Assembly (NCBI RefSeq): GCF_014805685.1
Contig: NC_060884.1
Coordinates: forward strand, 17,481,356 to 17,545,355
DNA: 64,000 bases
From: Silurus meridionalis
Taxonomy: Eukaryota; Chordata; Actinopteri; Siluriformes; Siluridae
Direction: 5' to 3'
A program made the position numbers and the translations under genes. The notes under the pieces are model-generated. The model ran no database searches and had not been told where the DNA came from. It saw only the letters and a program-made list of their open reading frames with translations. Within the stretch, counting starts at the first letter, position 1; each line of letters starts with the position of its first letter. This document shows, one piece after another, positions 26,973 to 40,899 of this stretch.

Positions 26973-27036
<64 letters not shown>
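26973..27036. repeat. (TA)n microsatellite between two transposons
   Basis: A 64-base TA array that supplies the right flank of the element ending at 26972 and the left flank of the element starting at 27037. Probably one array, or one TA target expanded after insertion. Confidence 0.95.
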
Positions 27037-27039
<3 letters not shown>

Positions 27040-28582
27040 GAGTGCAGAATTATTAGGCAAATGAGTATTTTGACCACATCATCCTCGTTATGCATGTTGT
27101 CTTACTCCAAGCTGTATAGGCTGGAAAGCCTACTACCAATTAAGCATATTAGGTGATGTGCATCTCTGTAATGAGAAGGTGTGGTCTAATGACATCAACA
27201 CCCTATATCAGGTGTGCATAATTATTAGGCAACTTCCTTTCCTTTGGCAAATGGGTCAAAAGAAGGACTTGACAGGCTCAGAAAAGTCAAAAATAGTGAG
27301 ATATATTGCAGAGGGATGCAGCAGTCTTAAAATAGCCAAGCTTCTGAAGCGTGATCATCGAACAATCAAGCGTTTCATTCAAAATAGTCGACAGGGTCGC
27401 AAGAAGCGTGGAAAACCAAGGCGCAAAATAACTGCCCGTGAACTGAGAAAAGTCAAGCGTGCAGCTGCCAAGATGCCACTTGCCACCAGTTTGGCCATAT
27501 TTCAGAGCTGCAACATCACTGAGTGCCCAAAAGCACAAGGTGTGCAATACTCAGAGACATGGCCAAGGTAAGAAAGGCAGAAAGTCGACCACCACTGAAC
27601 AAGACACACAAGCTGAAACGTCAAGACTGGGCCAAGAAATATCTCAAGACTGATTTTTCTAAGGTTTTATGGACTGATGAAATGAGAGTGAGTCTTGATG
27701 GGCCAGATGGATGGGCCCGTGGCTGGATTGGTAAAGGGCAGAGAGCTCCAGTCCGACTCAGACGCCAGCAAGGTGGAGGTGGAGTACTGGTTTGGGCTGG
27801 TATCATCAAAGATGAGCTTGTGGGGCCTTTTCGGGTTGAGGATGGAGTCAAGCTGAACTCCCAGTCCTACTGCCAGTTTCTGGAAGACACCTTCTTCAAG
27901 CAGTGGTACAGGAAGAAGTCTGCATCCTTCAAGAAAAACATGATTTTCATGCAGGACAATGCTCCATCACACACGTCCAAGTACTCCACAGCGTGGCTGG
28001 CAAGAAAGGGTATAAAAGAAGAAAATCTAATGATATGGCCTCCTTGTTCACCTGATCTGAACCCCATTGAGAACCTGTGGTCCATCATCAAATGTGCGAT
28101 TTACAAGGAGGGAAAACAGTACACCTCTCTGAACAGTGTCTGGGTTGCTGCTGCACGCAATGTTGATGGTGAACAGATCAAAACACTGACAGAATCCATG
28201 GATGGCAGGCTTTTGAGTGTCCTTGCAAAGAAAGGTGGCTATATTGGTCACTGATTTGTTTTTGTTTGGTTTTTGAATGTCAGACATGTATATTTGTGAA
28301 TGTTGAGATGTTATATTGGTTTCACTGGTAAAAATAAATAATTGAAATGGGTATGAATTTGTTTTTTGTTAAGTTGCCTAATAATTATGCACAGTAATAG
28401 TCACCTGCACACACAGATATCCCCCTAAAATAGCTAAAACTAAAAACTACTTCCAAAAATATTCAGCTTTGATATTAATGAGTTTTTTGTGTTCATTGAG
28501 AACATGGTTGTTGTTCAAATTAAATCCTCAAATAAAATTAATCCTCAAAAATACAACTTGCCTAATAATTCTGCACTCCCTG
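27037..28582 (+). mobile_element. Tc1/mariner transposon, DD37E type, nearly complete
   Basis: A 1546-bp element between TA dinucleotides (27035-27036 and 28583-28584), inside a TA array. It has a two-repeat arm structure like the IR/DR elements. The outer repeat agtgcagaattattaggcaa (27041-27060) is matched perfectly in inverse at 28558-28577. The inner repeat tgcataattattaggcaac (27215-27233) is matched perfectly in inverse at 28373-28391. Perfect arms suggest a fairly recent insertion. The left tip lacks one g present at the right tip. It encodes the broken transposase at 27251-28254. Confidence 0.9.
27251..28254 (+). pseudogene. Tc1-type DD37E transposase, one frameshift
   Basis: Cut-and-paste transposase of the Tc1/mariner superfamily. 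The start ATG at 27251 (MGQKKDLTGSEKSKIVRYIA) opens an N-terminal helix-turn-helix region (about residues 10-60) followed by a basic stretch. The frame breaks near 27521, where one g appears to be missing, and continues in another frame (27523-28254) through the catalytic core: LWTDEM (first D at 27676-27678), MQDNAPSHT (second D at 27955-27957) and PCSPDLNPIENLW (E at 28069-28071). The two D are 92 residues apart and exactly 37 residues separate the second D from the E. Standard fish Tc1 elements such as Sleeping Beauty are DD34E; a DD37E group (TRT) has been described in vertebrates, and I think this belongs there. Apart from the frameshift I see no stop, so the lesion is minimal. The minus-strand frames over it are shadows. 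Confidence 0.88.
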
Positions 28583-28598
28583 TATATATATATATATA
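28583..28598. repeat. short (TA)n tract
   Basis: Right flank of the DD37E transposon, with about eight TA units. Confidence 0.9.
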
Positions 28599-28599
28599 A

Positions 28600-28860
28600 G
28601 AAATGTACTATGCAAATGTTTATGCAGGTGTGAAGAAATAGTAAGAATGCTTTCAAATGAATATATTGAATTTTTATTTTTTATCATTTACGAAATATAA
28701 AGTAAGCGAAAAATAGAAAATTTAATTCAAATTAATATTTGATCTGACTACTCTTTGGCTTTTAATTCTAACATGTGCGCACAGTACATTAGCACAAAGT
28801 CATAGATTTTGTAGAATCAAAGTCAGGTGTATGATTAACCAATTATAAAAAGCAGGTGAT
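28600..28860 (-). mobile_element. Tc1/mariner terminal fragment
   Basis: The order gaatttttattttttatca, attaatatttgatctgacta, gcacagtacattagcac and caggtgtatgattaaccaat is typical of a different fish Tc1-type element with its transposase deleted. Ends are not well defined. The following 90 bp (28861-28951) are unassigned. Confidence 0.45.
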
Positions 28861-28953
28861 AATGGGAAAACATGGTCAAAGGGGGGTTTTGAGCCCCCGA
28901 CTAAATAGGTTCGGCAGACATATGCTGGAAACCAGACTTGTTGGCCCTACATA

Positions 28954-30755
<1,802 letters not shown>

Positions 30756-30782
30756 ATACTATTCCACATTTAGTCTGCATTA

Positions 30783-31150
30783 GGTGTTATAATAACTTCC
30801 ACTTGTCTGGTAAGATGTTCCTCTAGTTTTAGTTGTAGAAATTTTAACTTTAGCACATTATTAATGATACTTATACAGATACTGATGTAGGGTCCAGGGT
30901 GAGGAGGCTGGGGGTGCAGTCAGTGTTCCAGTTCATCCCGAAGGTGTTAAATAGGGTTAATGTCAGATCTCTATAGCATGTCCCTCATAATTTAAGACTC
31001 AAAGCCTTGTAACCATACCTTCATAGAGCTGGCCTTGTGTACAGGGGTACTGTCATGCTGGAAAAGGTTTGGGTCTCCTAGTTCAAGTGAAGGGAAAATG
31101 TAATGCTACCACAGCCAAAGACATGCTATACATTTGTGTGCCTCCAACTA
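30783..31150 (+). mobile_element. MITE of the tccacaaac family, copy 2
   Basis: Reads ttataataacttccacttgt, agtgttccagttcatcccga, tgtcatgctggaaaaggttt and ctagttcaagtgaagggaaa. The last two are the reverse of the copy in the tafa2 intron (16211-16641). Both termini are worn. Confidence 0.6.
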
Positions 31151-32136
31151 TGTGGAAGAACAACAAACAGCTACTCCATATAAAACCACATTGCTTGTTT
31201 TTTGGGTTTTTTTTGCTTTTGTAACTGGAAAATGTATCATTTATGGACAAAAAAAATCCCATCAAGGCTCTAAATGCGGCCATTCTTTGTGTGGCCAGCG
31301 ACTTATCTGTTCTTCCTTATCAGCTTTATTTTCTGCTATAATGAATGCGGTGTTATGTGGCGTTTGGGCCGCAGTGCCGATGGAAGTCTTCCTGCAAGTC
31401 TCATTCTCTCCTTCTCGCTCTGAATTACCTCAATGCCCAGGGGTCATCTGAGGGGGCCGCAGTCATTTGAAAAGGAAATTATCTTTTGTGATTCTTACCG
31501 AGACAGATGGGAAACGAGAAAGCGAGTGACAAGGAAAGTGTGAGTGAGAGAAAGAGAGATGAAAGAGAAATGGACAGATTTCTTTCTTTGCAACCTATGA
31601 ACAGGTTAATGGAAGCTCGTGGCGGAATGAGTTGATACCTATCTGTTCTCTGGGCATGAGAGGGAAAGAAAGAGGGAATGAGAGAGAGGTGCAGAAAATG
31701 ACTATTTGATGGTTTCTTTTTTTTTCTTGGCCCAGTTTCTTGATGTGTGTTATTATTATTTATTTATTTTTTCATTGGTAAATAGCCTATCGGAATGGGA
31801 GCCAATTTTGCCTAATAGGCAAGTTTCCATGAGATGGGTCAGTACACTGATAGCCAGGCTGATGAGTTGGCAGGAAAGGTGAAGACTGCTGTTCTTCCCT
31901 ATTCTCATTATCACGCTTCCTCAAGAGATACCCTTCATGCAGCAATCAATGTAAGATAAGGACACTGGAATGAAACAAACATGTTCCTTATTTTTATTTG
32001 CTGACTTGAAGTTCATACTCTCTCCTTTGATGAAGCTGGTCCATTATTTTTTATGTATCTTTAAACAATATTTCAATTACTGTGCTATCTTTCTATGATA
32101 CATCACATTCTCTGTTATCCACTGCTCTAACACATG

Positions 32137-32138
<2 letters not shown>
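31151..32138. other. non-coding; candidate conserved block 31260-31530
   Basis: The stretch 31260-31530 is GC-richer and less repetitive than its surroundings, with gtttgggccgcagtgccgat and ggtcatctgagggggccgca. It looks like neither a protein nor a known repeat. The rest is purine-rich gagaga sequence in which I see nothing else. Confidence 0.3.

Positions 32139-32228
<90 letters not shown>
32139..32228. repeat. (TA)n microsatellite
   Basis: TA array of about 85-90 bases, followed 60 bases later by an A-rich tract (32285-32320). Confidence 0.97.
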
Positions 32229-33376
32229 CAATTCTCACTGGCCTGGTTTATAGTAAAATTTCAATTGCTGAAGGCAGATAAGCTAAAAAAAAAAAAGAAA
32301 AAGAAAAAAGAAAGAAAATATTAAGGCTTTTTTTTTTATTATCAGATTTTTTTGGTTCTCTGCACCCAAATCTGCTTGGTTGGCATTCATTACTGTAATC
32401 ACACCATAAACCCTAACAGGCAACACTGCACAATTTATCATCCACAGCAATAAAGTCTACAGCATACACCTAAAGCCTCGCTTGACTTGTTTGAGATCGT
32501 ATAGCCCGCTGTGGTTGAAGGAACCACCAAGAACAGATGTTACTGACTAATTATTCCTTGTATCACACTGCTGAAAGGCTCACTGCTGGATTCTTAAGAG
32601 AGCTGTGGTCATTCATGTCTGTGGCAGCATTTCCAGGAACTGGAGGGCATGCTGTTCCATCTGTGAGGGACCACGAAAGGTGATTTGGAGGAACTATTGT
32701 AACTGTGGGAGTGCTTCATGACTCCCTCCTGTTTGCTCAATGTCTCTGGTGATTAAAAAAAAGATGATTGTTTAATATGCATAGTTTATTAGTAGTACAT
32801 GGAATATTCATGCCACACAAACTGTTGCTACTGATATAGTAAGTAATATTTTTGCCATTTGATTAATCCAAAATTAACAACAATCCTTTAATGTTCATAA
32901 AATAAGCTAAATTAAATCTACTCTAAGGCTGAACTAGGATAGTCTGATTAAAAAAAAAAAATCTAATCTGTCCACCATCTACTGCTGCAATACTTCAACA
33001 GATTTAATATGTTTTCATGTATGCAACCATTCAAAATTTAAAAAGGGATCAGTTGATTCCACTCTCATGTACTAATTACTGTATGCTTCTGATTAACTGA
33101 ACACGTAAAGCTTTCTCTCCAGGGCCTAAAATCCTAACCAGTGGAAAATATATTTTTGTCTACCAGGCAATATGGCAAAAAATAAAATAAAATACTGAAA
33201 TTGAACAGAAAAAAAAATGTGTTTTATTTCCTAGAGAAACCCTGTTGTGAATCCTCTGAAGATTCAAAGGGTTCCCATCTGGATGTCTTCTGTGTAAACT
33301 ATTTTGCTAAAAGATATATAGAAATATAAATTACATCATATAAAATAGACAGAGAACTTGTCTCAGTTCCTACATC

Positions 33377-33944
33377 CCGTATTTTCCGGACTTTAAGCCG
33401 CTACTTTTTCCCCCACACTTGGAACCCCGCGACTTAAACAATGAAATGGCTAATTTATGGATTTTTCCTGGGTTTTCCCGGTTTCACAAGCTTTGTGACA
33501 AAAACCTGAGCCCCATAACATTAGACCAATGAAATTGCCGAACAGGTTCCTGTCAACAGGAAAAGTGAATCATTCGTCACGCTGAAAACAGCCGGGCATG
33601 AAAAAACGCACTTCACCTGTGTTCTGAGCTGCATGGCATCGGGAGAAAAGCTTCACTGATGGTGATTTTTAAACACACGACGATGCCAAAAGAAAAATTG
33701 TTGTGAAAGGAAGGAGGAAGACAGTGAACAATGACTTTCTTGGTAGGCTACTGTTTAGACACAAGCCTTGTAACAGGCACTTTCAGTCTTTCGTTAAAGC
33801 CTGTGTAAATTTCATTAGTTTCAGTGTAGACACCTGCGGCTTTTAGACAGGTGCGGCGTATTTATGTTCAAAATGAAAAAACCTTTGTAAAATTCAGTGG
33901 GTGCGGCTTATATTTGGGTGTGCTTAATAGTCCGGAAATTACGG
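33377..33944. mobile_element. MITE with CCGTATTTTCCGGAC-type inverted ends
   Basis: A 568-bp element starting ccgtattttccggacttta and ending with the near complement tagtccggaaattacgg. The second arm repeats the theme as gcggcttatatttgggtg. No open frame inside. This terminal sequence is common in fish and reptile repeats, but I cannot assign the superfamily. No clear target duplication is seen. Confidence 0.7.
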
Positions 33945-34154
33945 TACTTAAGAGTTGTGACTTCACTCTTTCTAACTACTTCCCTAGAAAACTGTATTTA
34001 CAATATTAATAATAACATTATTAATATAATGGACAGTACAGTTACTGTGTTATTGTACAGTATATATAGTATGTCTAAACCAAATTCCATTCCAAAGCAA
34101 AGTATATTTTAAGTGGAAAATTATTGTTTAATATTCAATACTTAATTCAATATG

Positions 34155-34265
34155 CATATACAGTATAACCTCCACTCTTCTGGTATGATGTTGCACTAGA
34201 TTTTGAAGTGTGTTTCTGGAGATTTACGTTCATTCAGCAACAATAGCATTAAGTACATAGTGTCC
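34155..34265 (+). mobile_element. MITE of the tccacaaac family, fragment
   Basis: The sequences tataacctccactcttctgg, agattttgaagtgtgtttct and gttcattcagcaacaatagc match the left-central part of the family seen at 30783 and 38276. Both ends are missing. Confidence 0.5.
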
Positions 34266-36017
34266 AGAAGTGACTATACAAAAAAATTTGTGTATTTTAT
34301 CATTGTAATTTTAATCATTGTCATTTAAAAATATTAAACTTTCAGGTTTTATAATAATAAAAGAGAACAGTACATATAGAGTTGCAGACTATAATATTGG
34401 CATTAGTTCAATTTTCTAAATAACAGGTTGTCTGGGTAACAAAAATAAAATCAGAGATTGAGCCTACACATGAATTGTTCCTTTCTGCAAGAAAAATAGA
34501 ACTGACAGAAAAAAGTACTCTATACAACACAGGACAGAGAGATATAGATATAAAAATTATAGTTTGAATTAAAGGCTTAATTTAAATTGAAATGCTTGAT
34601 GTAAAATACTGAATTTGAAAAGTGTTAAAAATTAGTCAAATCAAATATAAGGCAAATAGGAATAAGAAATGTCGCAAACCCAATGGCATTGATGAGCATG
34701 TCTCCACTGCAAAGTGTAGCCTTTTTTCTTACTAATTTTTATGCCTCAAAAAATGTTAAAATCTACAGGAAAGGGAGATATTGAAGAAAAGCTGTTTCAG
34801 ACATTTAGCCTTGCTGTAGCAATGACCCTGTTTGGATCATTTCCCAAATGTGTTTCGCTACAAGTATACTTCCATATACTGTAAATCTTAAAACATTCAA
34901 CCACTCACCTAGAAACATAAAACCTAGCTAGTAGAGGAAGAATAACAAGCTATAGGAGGTAGAATAACAACAATGTACACCTGCCATATATGTGTATTTA
35001 ATAAATGATAGCTGCATTCCATGTGGCAATGCTAATTGGCAACTATATTCAAAGCTAATTTTAAACAGAAAATAATGGCTACATAGGTTAACACACATAA
35101 CGTAATAGCCAAAAAGCTTTAATAGTGTTCTGTCAGTTATTACCTGCAAGTGCATCTACTAATCAAAGTTATATTGATTGATTTATTATGACAACCTCAA
35201 TAGCTGAATCTAAATATAAACATTTAATGTTTGCAGATATTGCATATGCTTTTCAGAAGAAAATTTGGAAGCCTATACTGTGTATGACTTGGACTTTCTC
35301 CAGTAACCCAAAGCAGAATTAATGATCATAAAAGACATGTTGAAGTAAGCTAACACAGTAAGAGTAAAAGCTAAAAAATGAAGTGTAATTATGCTTTTAG
35401 CAGCGCATCGACTCATAAATCCGAAAGATTTACTCAGAAAACTGGAATGTTTAATATTCTACCACACATGTAGCACCACCTCCACAGAGAGCAAATGACA
35501 TACAGCTTAATAAGCTTAAAACAGCAAACTGTCTATCACTTCCCAACTGATCAAGTCTGACTCTTTGCACTGTCAAGTCTATGTCAGAGTTGCCAGACAG
35601 GAATAGCTGTATCCAGTCCAATTACAGGTGAATTACAGTGAAATCCACCTGATTTTCTATACACCATCTTAAAATCCGTCTACTGACCCTGTCATGAGCA
35701 GAAGATTATGTAAGACTGGAGAATTGCATGATGATTGGTGTGAACAACCACATCCACTACTTTAAGATGTTCATTTTTGACAAAACTAAATTTTGATTTG
35801 AAATCCAGATTTGAGTTTGTATGTCGTAGAACATAACTTATGTTTTAGTAATTCCGATGCCAGTACATGTGCTATAGGAGGAAAGTGGGATTATAAGGCA
35901 CATGGGAACACAGGACAGCAATATTTGTATTCAATACCTCGAGTTTATATGACCAAACAGGAATCTCAACACGCTGGCTTAAGACTACTGATGTACTTAA
36001 TAACTTGAGACGTGATG
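34266..36017. other. AT-rich non-coding stretch
   Basis: No gene, known repeat or strong signal recognised in this AT-rich sequence. Frames at 34928-35155 and 35811-36008 have no protein-like character. Confidence 0.4.
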
Positions 36018-36088
36018 TGTCTGTGTGTGTGTGTGTGTATGTATTCATGTGTGTGTGTGTGTATGTATTCGTGTGTGTGTGTATGTGT

Positions 36089-36139
<51 letters not shown>
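36018..36139. repeat. (GT)n microsatellite with a higher-order unit
   Basis: GT runs interrupted by tatgtattcatg and tatgtattcgtg. The roughly 30-base unit appears about twice before a plain GT run. Confidence 0.95.
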
Positions 36140-36140
<1 letters not shown>

Positions 36141-36369
36141 CAGCCTTTCATTTTTAAATTTCCCATTAGACCCCATGCAGAGATCGATAGGTGTTATTTC
36201 CCAGGTATCTCATTAATATGTTTTCATGCATGAGTGGTTATGAGGGACGGCCTTTTGGCAAGTGTCGCTTTGTGCGAAAAAAATTTATGTTCCCTGACAA
36301 ACAGGTGGTTGCATTAGATTGTTAATAATATTGACATATTGACATGGAAATGCTCTGTGCATACACAAT

Positions 36370-36450
36370 CACACACACACACTATATATATATATATACA
36401 TATGTGTGTGTGTGTGTGCGGCTGTGTGTGGCTGTGTGTGTGCGAAGGGT
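36370..36450. repeat. CA-TA-TG self-complementary microsatellite
   Basis: A CA run, then a TA run, then a TG run (36370-36418) forms an inverted repeat able to fold into a hairpin. It is followed by two imperfect gcggctgtgtgtg-like units. Confidence 0.9.
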
Positions 36451-37137
36451 TGACAAGCAATGCCACATAACAGAAAATAAATCACAGTTTAAGCAAATGG
36501 TTTAAAATAGCTCACAGTTTACAAAAAATGTACACAGGCAGTCAGAGGGTGACACATCACACATATAAAGGTGCAGTAGCCCTTTATCTACAAGCTGCTT
36601 TTACAAAAGATAACGTTATACATGAAATGCAAAAAGATAAGCTGAACAACTTACAAACGGAGCACAGCGAACTAGAGGCTTGAGACCACTAACAATTATG
36701 TAGACTATTGACTTTTCTCTCCAAAGGTGTGATCAATTGCCGTGAAAATAATGACATCGCTTGTTGTTGTGACCTGTTCAGAGGGAAGGCAATTTATTTC
36801 TGGTGACAGAGGACTCATGAGAGACAACACGCCGTCAGAGGCCGGTGGCGATGGGAGTAGAACGAAATCTCACAGGTCGAGTGAAGAGAGACAGCTATTA
36901 GTGGCAATTACTTCTTCTGATTGACTTACTAAAGTATGTGCTCAGTGGCTGGGCATAAACCATGGTCTTTCCTACAAGCAGTGCTTTTTTATTGAGTGGT
37001 AAGAAAATATTATTCAACAAAGATAATTAGAAAAACACTCTCCTGGCACTAGCAATGAGCAATTTACCATGCAAAAAACAAATAAATGATGCTTCTAAAA
37101 TCATTATGTTTTTTCTTCAGACAACTTGTGCTACATG
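36451..37137. other. non-coding stretch
   Basis: No gene or repeat recognised. The 36742-36924 frame is not protein-like. Confidence 0.4.
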
Positions 37138-37500
37138 TTACAGCAACTTCAACATAAACACATTAATGAGCCTTGGCCACCCATGACCCTGTTGCCAGTT
37201 TAGCACTGTTCCTTCCTTGGACCACTTTTGATAGATACTGACCACTGCAGACTGGGAACATCCCACAAGAGCTGCAGTTTTAAAGATGCTCTGACCCAGT
37301 CGTCTAGCCATCACAGTTTGGAACTTGTCAAACTCAATCAAATCCTTACATTTGCACAATAACTTTGAGGACAAAATGTTCACTTGCTGCCTAATATATC
37401 CCACCCAATAGCAGGTGCCATGCTAAAGAGATAATCACTGTTATTCACTTCACAGGTAATAATTTTACAATGTCATAATCTTGTGCCTGATCGGTGTAGG
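37138..37500 (-). mobile_element. Tc1-type transposase N-terminal fragment
   Basis: The minus frame 37138-37404 reads [18 protein letters not shown], then [20 protein letters not shown] and [18 protein letters not shown]. This is the DNA-binding helix-turn-helix region of a fish Tc1-type transposase. The remaining two thirds, including all catalytic residues, are absent. The flanking cggtgtagg near 37493 fits the element's terminal region (catcggtgta-type). A dead 5' remnant. Confidence 0.75.
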
Positions 37501-38275
37501 TCCTCACACCACCTAAACACAAATCATTTCAGGTTGTGAAAAGTCTCTAATAAACCACTTGATGCTAATGACCAATGTTTACGTCAGATCTCTCGGAAGC
37601 TAACATGATAAGAAAAAACTATATCTAAGACATAGAGTCAGTATGCAACATTATTCAGTGTGCTTGTCTGTCTCATTTGTGTAAATTATTTTAGGTGGAG
37701 ACAGTTTAAATGTAGTACAGGCTTCATTTTTTAATGCATTTATATTGCCAGATACTAGTTCAGTAAAGTAATATTTAATTTATTTGTACAGTTGAACATG
37801 GGACTTCGTACCTTTACAAAGATGTAAATTATTTATAACAGCAAAGTATGTACATGTATGTGTATAGTACAATGAGTATTGGCCGATTATTATTTGACAG
37901 TTTGTCTTTTTCAGAAACAAATTATAAATGCATTCTATGTTTGTGTTTATTAAGGCACCAAGTCCCATTTCCAAAGTGCTGTGAAATAAAAAGTTAATCA
38001 GCCTAATTGCCTATAACAACAATATCCAAAGGCACAATTTGAAGATAAAAAAAGACACTAATGGGTGAGAAAAAAAATAATATGAGGCTTAAACACTGAA
38101 TAAATGGCAAGACTGCAAAATCTTGTCTCATAAGAGAGCTACACTACTCTAATGAGAAAAAAGTAACATAGATTTTGTTTTTAGTTTAAGCTTGCTAGAT
38201 AGTGCACTGGAAACATGTTCAGGAATAGAACTGGACTGGGATTTCATTATGTGAGCTCAGATAATACAGAATAAA

Positions 38276-38615
38276 GGGACAAACGCTTGTGGATACCTGA
38301 CTATAGCATATATGGTTGTCTAATATCTCATTCTAGATTCAAATGATATCCCCCAGTCTTTGGGGAGGGTTCTTCACTAGATTAGTCCTTTCAGTCAAAA
38401 GAGTATTAGTGAGGTTGTGGACTGAAGGTGCAGATGAGACTAGTGTCTAATTGTTCAGTTTATCTTTCAGGTGTTTACTGGGATTGAGGTCAGGGCTTTG
38501 TATAGACCAGTCAATATTTTTCACTCGAACCTTGGCATGCAATCTCTTTATGTATGGACATCAAATATGGTTGTGAAGGTTTAGTGTCCACAAACGTTTT
38601 TCCATACAGTGTCTA
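38276..38615 (+). mobile_element. MITE of the tccacaaac family, both ends present
   Basis: The left end aaacgcttgtggatacctga and right end agtgtccacaaacgttttt form imperfect inverted termini. The interior carries ttactgggattgaggtcagg, the same module as the copy at 30783. About 340 bp; non-coding. Confidence 0.6.
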
Positions 38616-38703
38616 TTTCTACAACATTGCACTCTAGGTATTAGTAAACATAAAATATGACTGTTCAATATGAATCTTCTTGTGATCCCCATTTTTCATA
38701 TGG

Positions 38704-38790
38704 TCCGTTTTATGCTGGATGCCCTTCCTAACGTGGCCCTCCTCATTATTCCAGAATTGGGACAGGCACTGGATTGTGCAACCCTAATAG
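38704..38790 (-). mobile_element. 5'-end-only fragment of the RTE LINE
   Basis: The sequences tatgctggatgcccttccta and ttgggacaggcactgg, then gtgcaacccta, match the 5' UTR of the RTE copies (63225-63315 minus, 9341-9420 plus). No coding part follows. A 5'-only piece is unusual for a LINE, which normally loses its 5' end. Confidence 0.65.
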
Positions 38791-40342
38791 TTAGGTTAAA
38801 ATATGTATATATAAGAAATAATTATATTAATGCATGATTTGAATGGCACTCTATCAACAACTAGTTTTCTCCACATTGTAAATAAATTCCACAAATATGT
38901 CTGGAGACTAAACTGGACACTTTAGACCTTTATTTAAAAGTTGCTTGCAGAATATCAATACAGTATTGCTGTTAGTCATCAGTCAGTCTGCATATGGACA
39001 CTAGAGCAGAATGTTTAAAGTGTAACAGAGAGAGAGTAGTGGCGATAAGGGATACAATGTCTTGCTGAATATGAATGTCCTTGGGTTTATCTTTTTTGGA
39101 CCAAGCACACATTTCAACAGGTAGAACGTATCATTCCAGGAAACCTGACTATTACATTTACAAGGCTGCTTGTGAAGTAATAATAGTTAAGAAAAGCTCA
39201 GACCCATTTTTGCCAAGGTCTTTTGAAGCATATTTAATCAGATCGTAGTTTGAATATTTTAACTATTCATATTTATTGTTGAGCTTTACACAGTTTACAC
39301 ATGTTTTATGTACAAATGTAACAATGTAACAACGAAGGGTACAAATAAACAAAGCAAAGAAAGAAACTGTTGGCGTGTGCTTGTCAAGACAAAGAATGGG
39401 GGTTATTGTCTTTGTTTCTCAGATAACCCTTTTAAAGCAAGCTAGATAAAAGATTAGATTGATGAGCTCTGAGATATGGAGTTTCCCCACTGAGGACTAC
39501 ATCAGAATGAAACCTTTTCTCTCTGCACACACCTTTCCTACATCTGGCTTGGACTCCGACATAGATTAATGGACCGATTCAGGACAGGAGAAAAAGTTTC
39601 CTCGGCCTCTGGGCTTCTACCCAAAACATGAAACAATCTGTCTCTTTTCCTGCACTCTTTCTTTTTGTTCCTGCCTGTGAACCACTTTGAGATTCCTCCA
39701 TTTTCCAGTACTTTCATCTCTGTCTTATCTATGGAGTAGGTCATGCTTTTCTAAGTCATTTTCCTGCTCGTACTTTACAAAATATTTGTTGTACATGGCC
39801 ACCTTTTTCCTGAGAAGAACCCTTAGTACTATTATATCTTGTAATGACTACACAGTAAGTTAGTGTGCTGTCAAAATGTTTCGATTGGGTTGGACTTGGT
39901 TTTCAAGCCACTCACGAAATCAAGATGCTGATCAGCCACTGCTATATGCTTCCCCCATATTTTTTCTTGAGTGCTCTGTGGTGTGCCACCAGGAGCACGA
40001 TATCTGCTGGAATGAAAAGATAAGACAGCCAAGTGTGCTACTGTCATCGCCAGATAAGTGAGGGAGCAGATGCATGGTGTTCTTATTTTAATTAGATATC
40101 AGCAACATAGAATTCATGCAAGTGAAGAAAAGGGGAAGAGAAGATGAAATGTTGCGAGAGGCAAGGGGGGAGAGCAAGAGGCTCTTGTTAATTCCGCTGC
40201 TGTCTGCTCACATTTTTGTCCTCATTACTCTGTGAGCAAGTGCACACACCCTATTGTCTTCCGGAGCTGATGGGGAATATTTTGGGAAAAAACATGAGTT
40301 TTGTGTGGCATTGCAGAAATTTCTGAAGCTTAGAGAATAGAA

Positions 40343-40343
<1 letters not shown>
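38791..40343. other. non-coding stretch
   Basis: No gene or known repeat recognised. The minus frame 39538-39744 and plus frame 39876-40061 lack protein-like features. Confidence 0.4.

Positions 40344-40435
<92 letters not shown>
40344..40435. repeat. (GA)n microsatellite
   Basis: About 90 bases of uninterrupted GA. Confidence 0.97.
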
Positions 40436-40438
<3 letters not shown>

Positions 40439-40899
40439 TCACATTTTAGGAATGTTAACCACGCTGTGCCTCTCTAAGACACAACAAAAAAAAAGTTGTC
40501 TGTAGCACGTTGGAACTCAGGCAAAGGAATTGGAATGAATGGTTTGCCCCACAGCTCTTAAGCCTGTGACCTTCACAGCTCTTTTATGTTCTTTTTACAG
40601 GAGGTGGGTCTTTGAATTCAAATATATGAGAAAAAAGTGTCACTGCCTCTGAATGAAAATTAGAAAAAGAACAAGGTAATGCCTCTGACCTTGTTGCACA
40701 TCTCTCACAACTATACTTTGCTCATTGATGGCTAAGTCAGCTTTAAAGTGTGACCCTCTTAAATGTATCACATTTGATTGGTTTTAAATTTAAATTTCAA
40801 TTGTAATTATCGCATTTCCTCAAATACCCACTTCTGAGAATACAGCTAGATAAAGCCAGCTACACTCAATGGTTACTGTCTTTTCCAAACAACCGCCTA

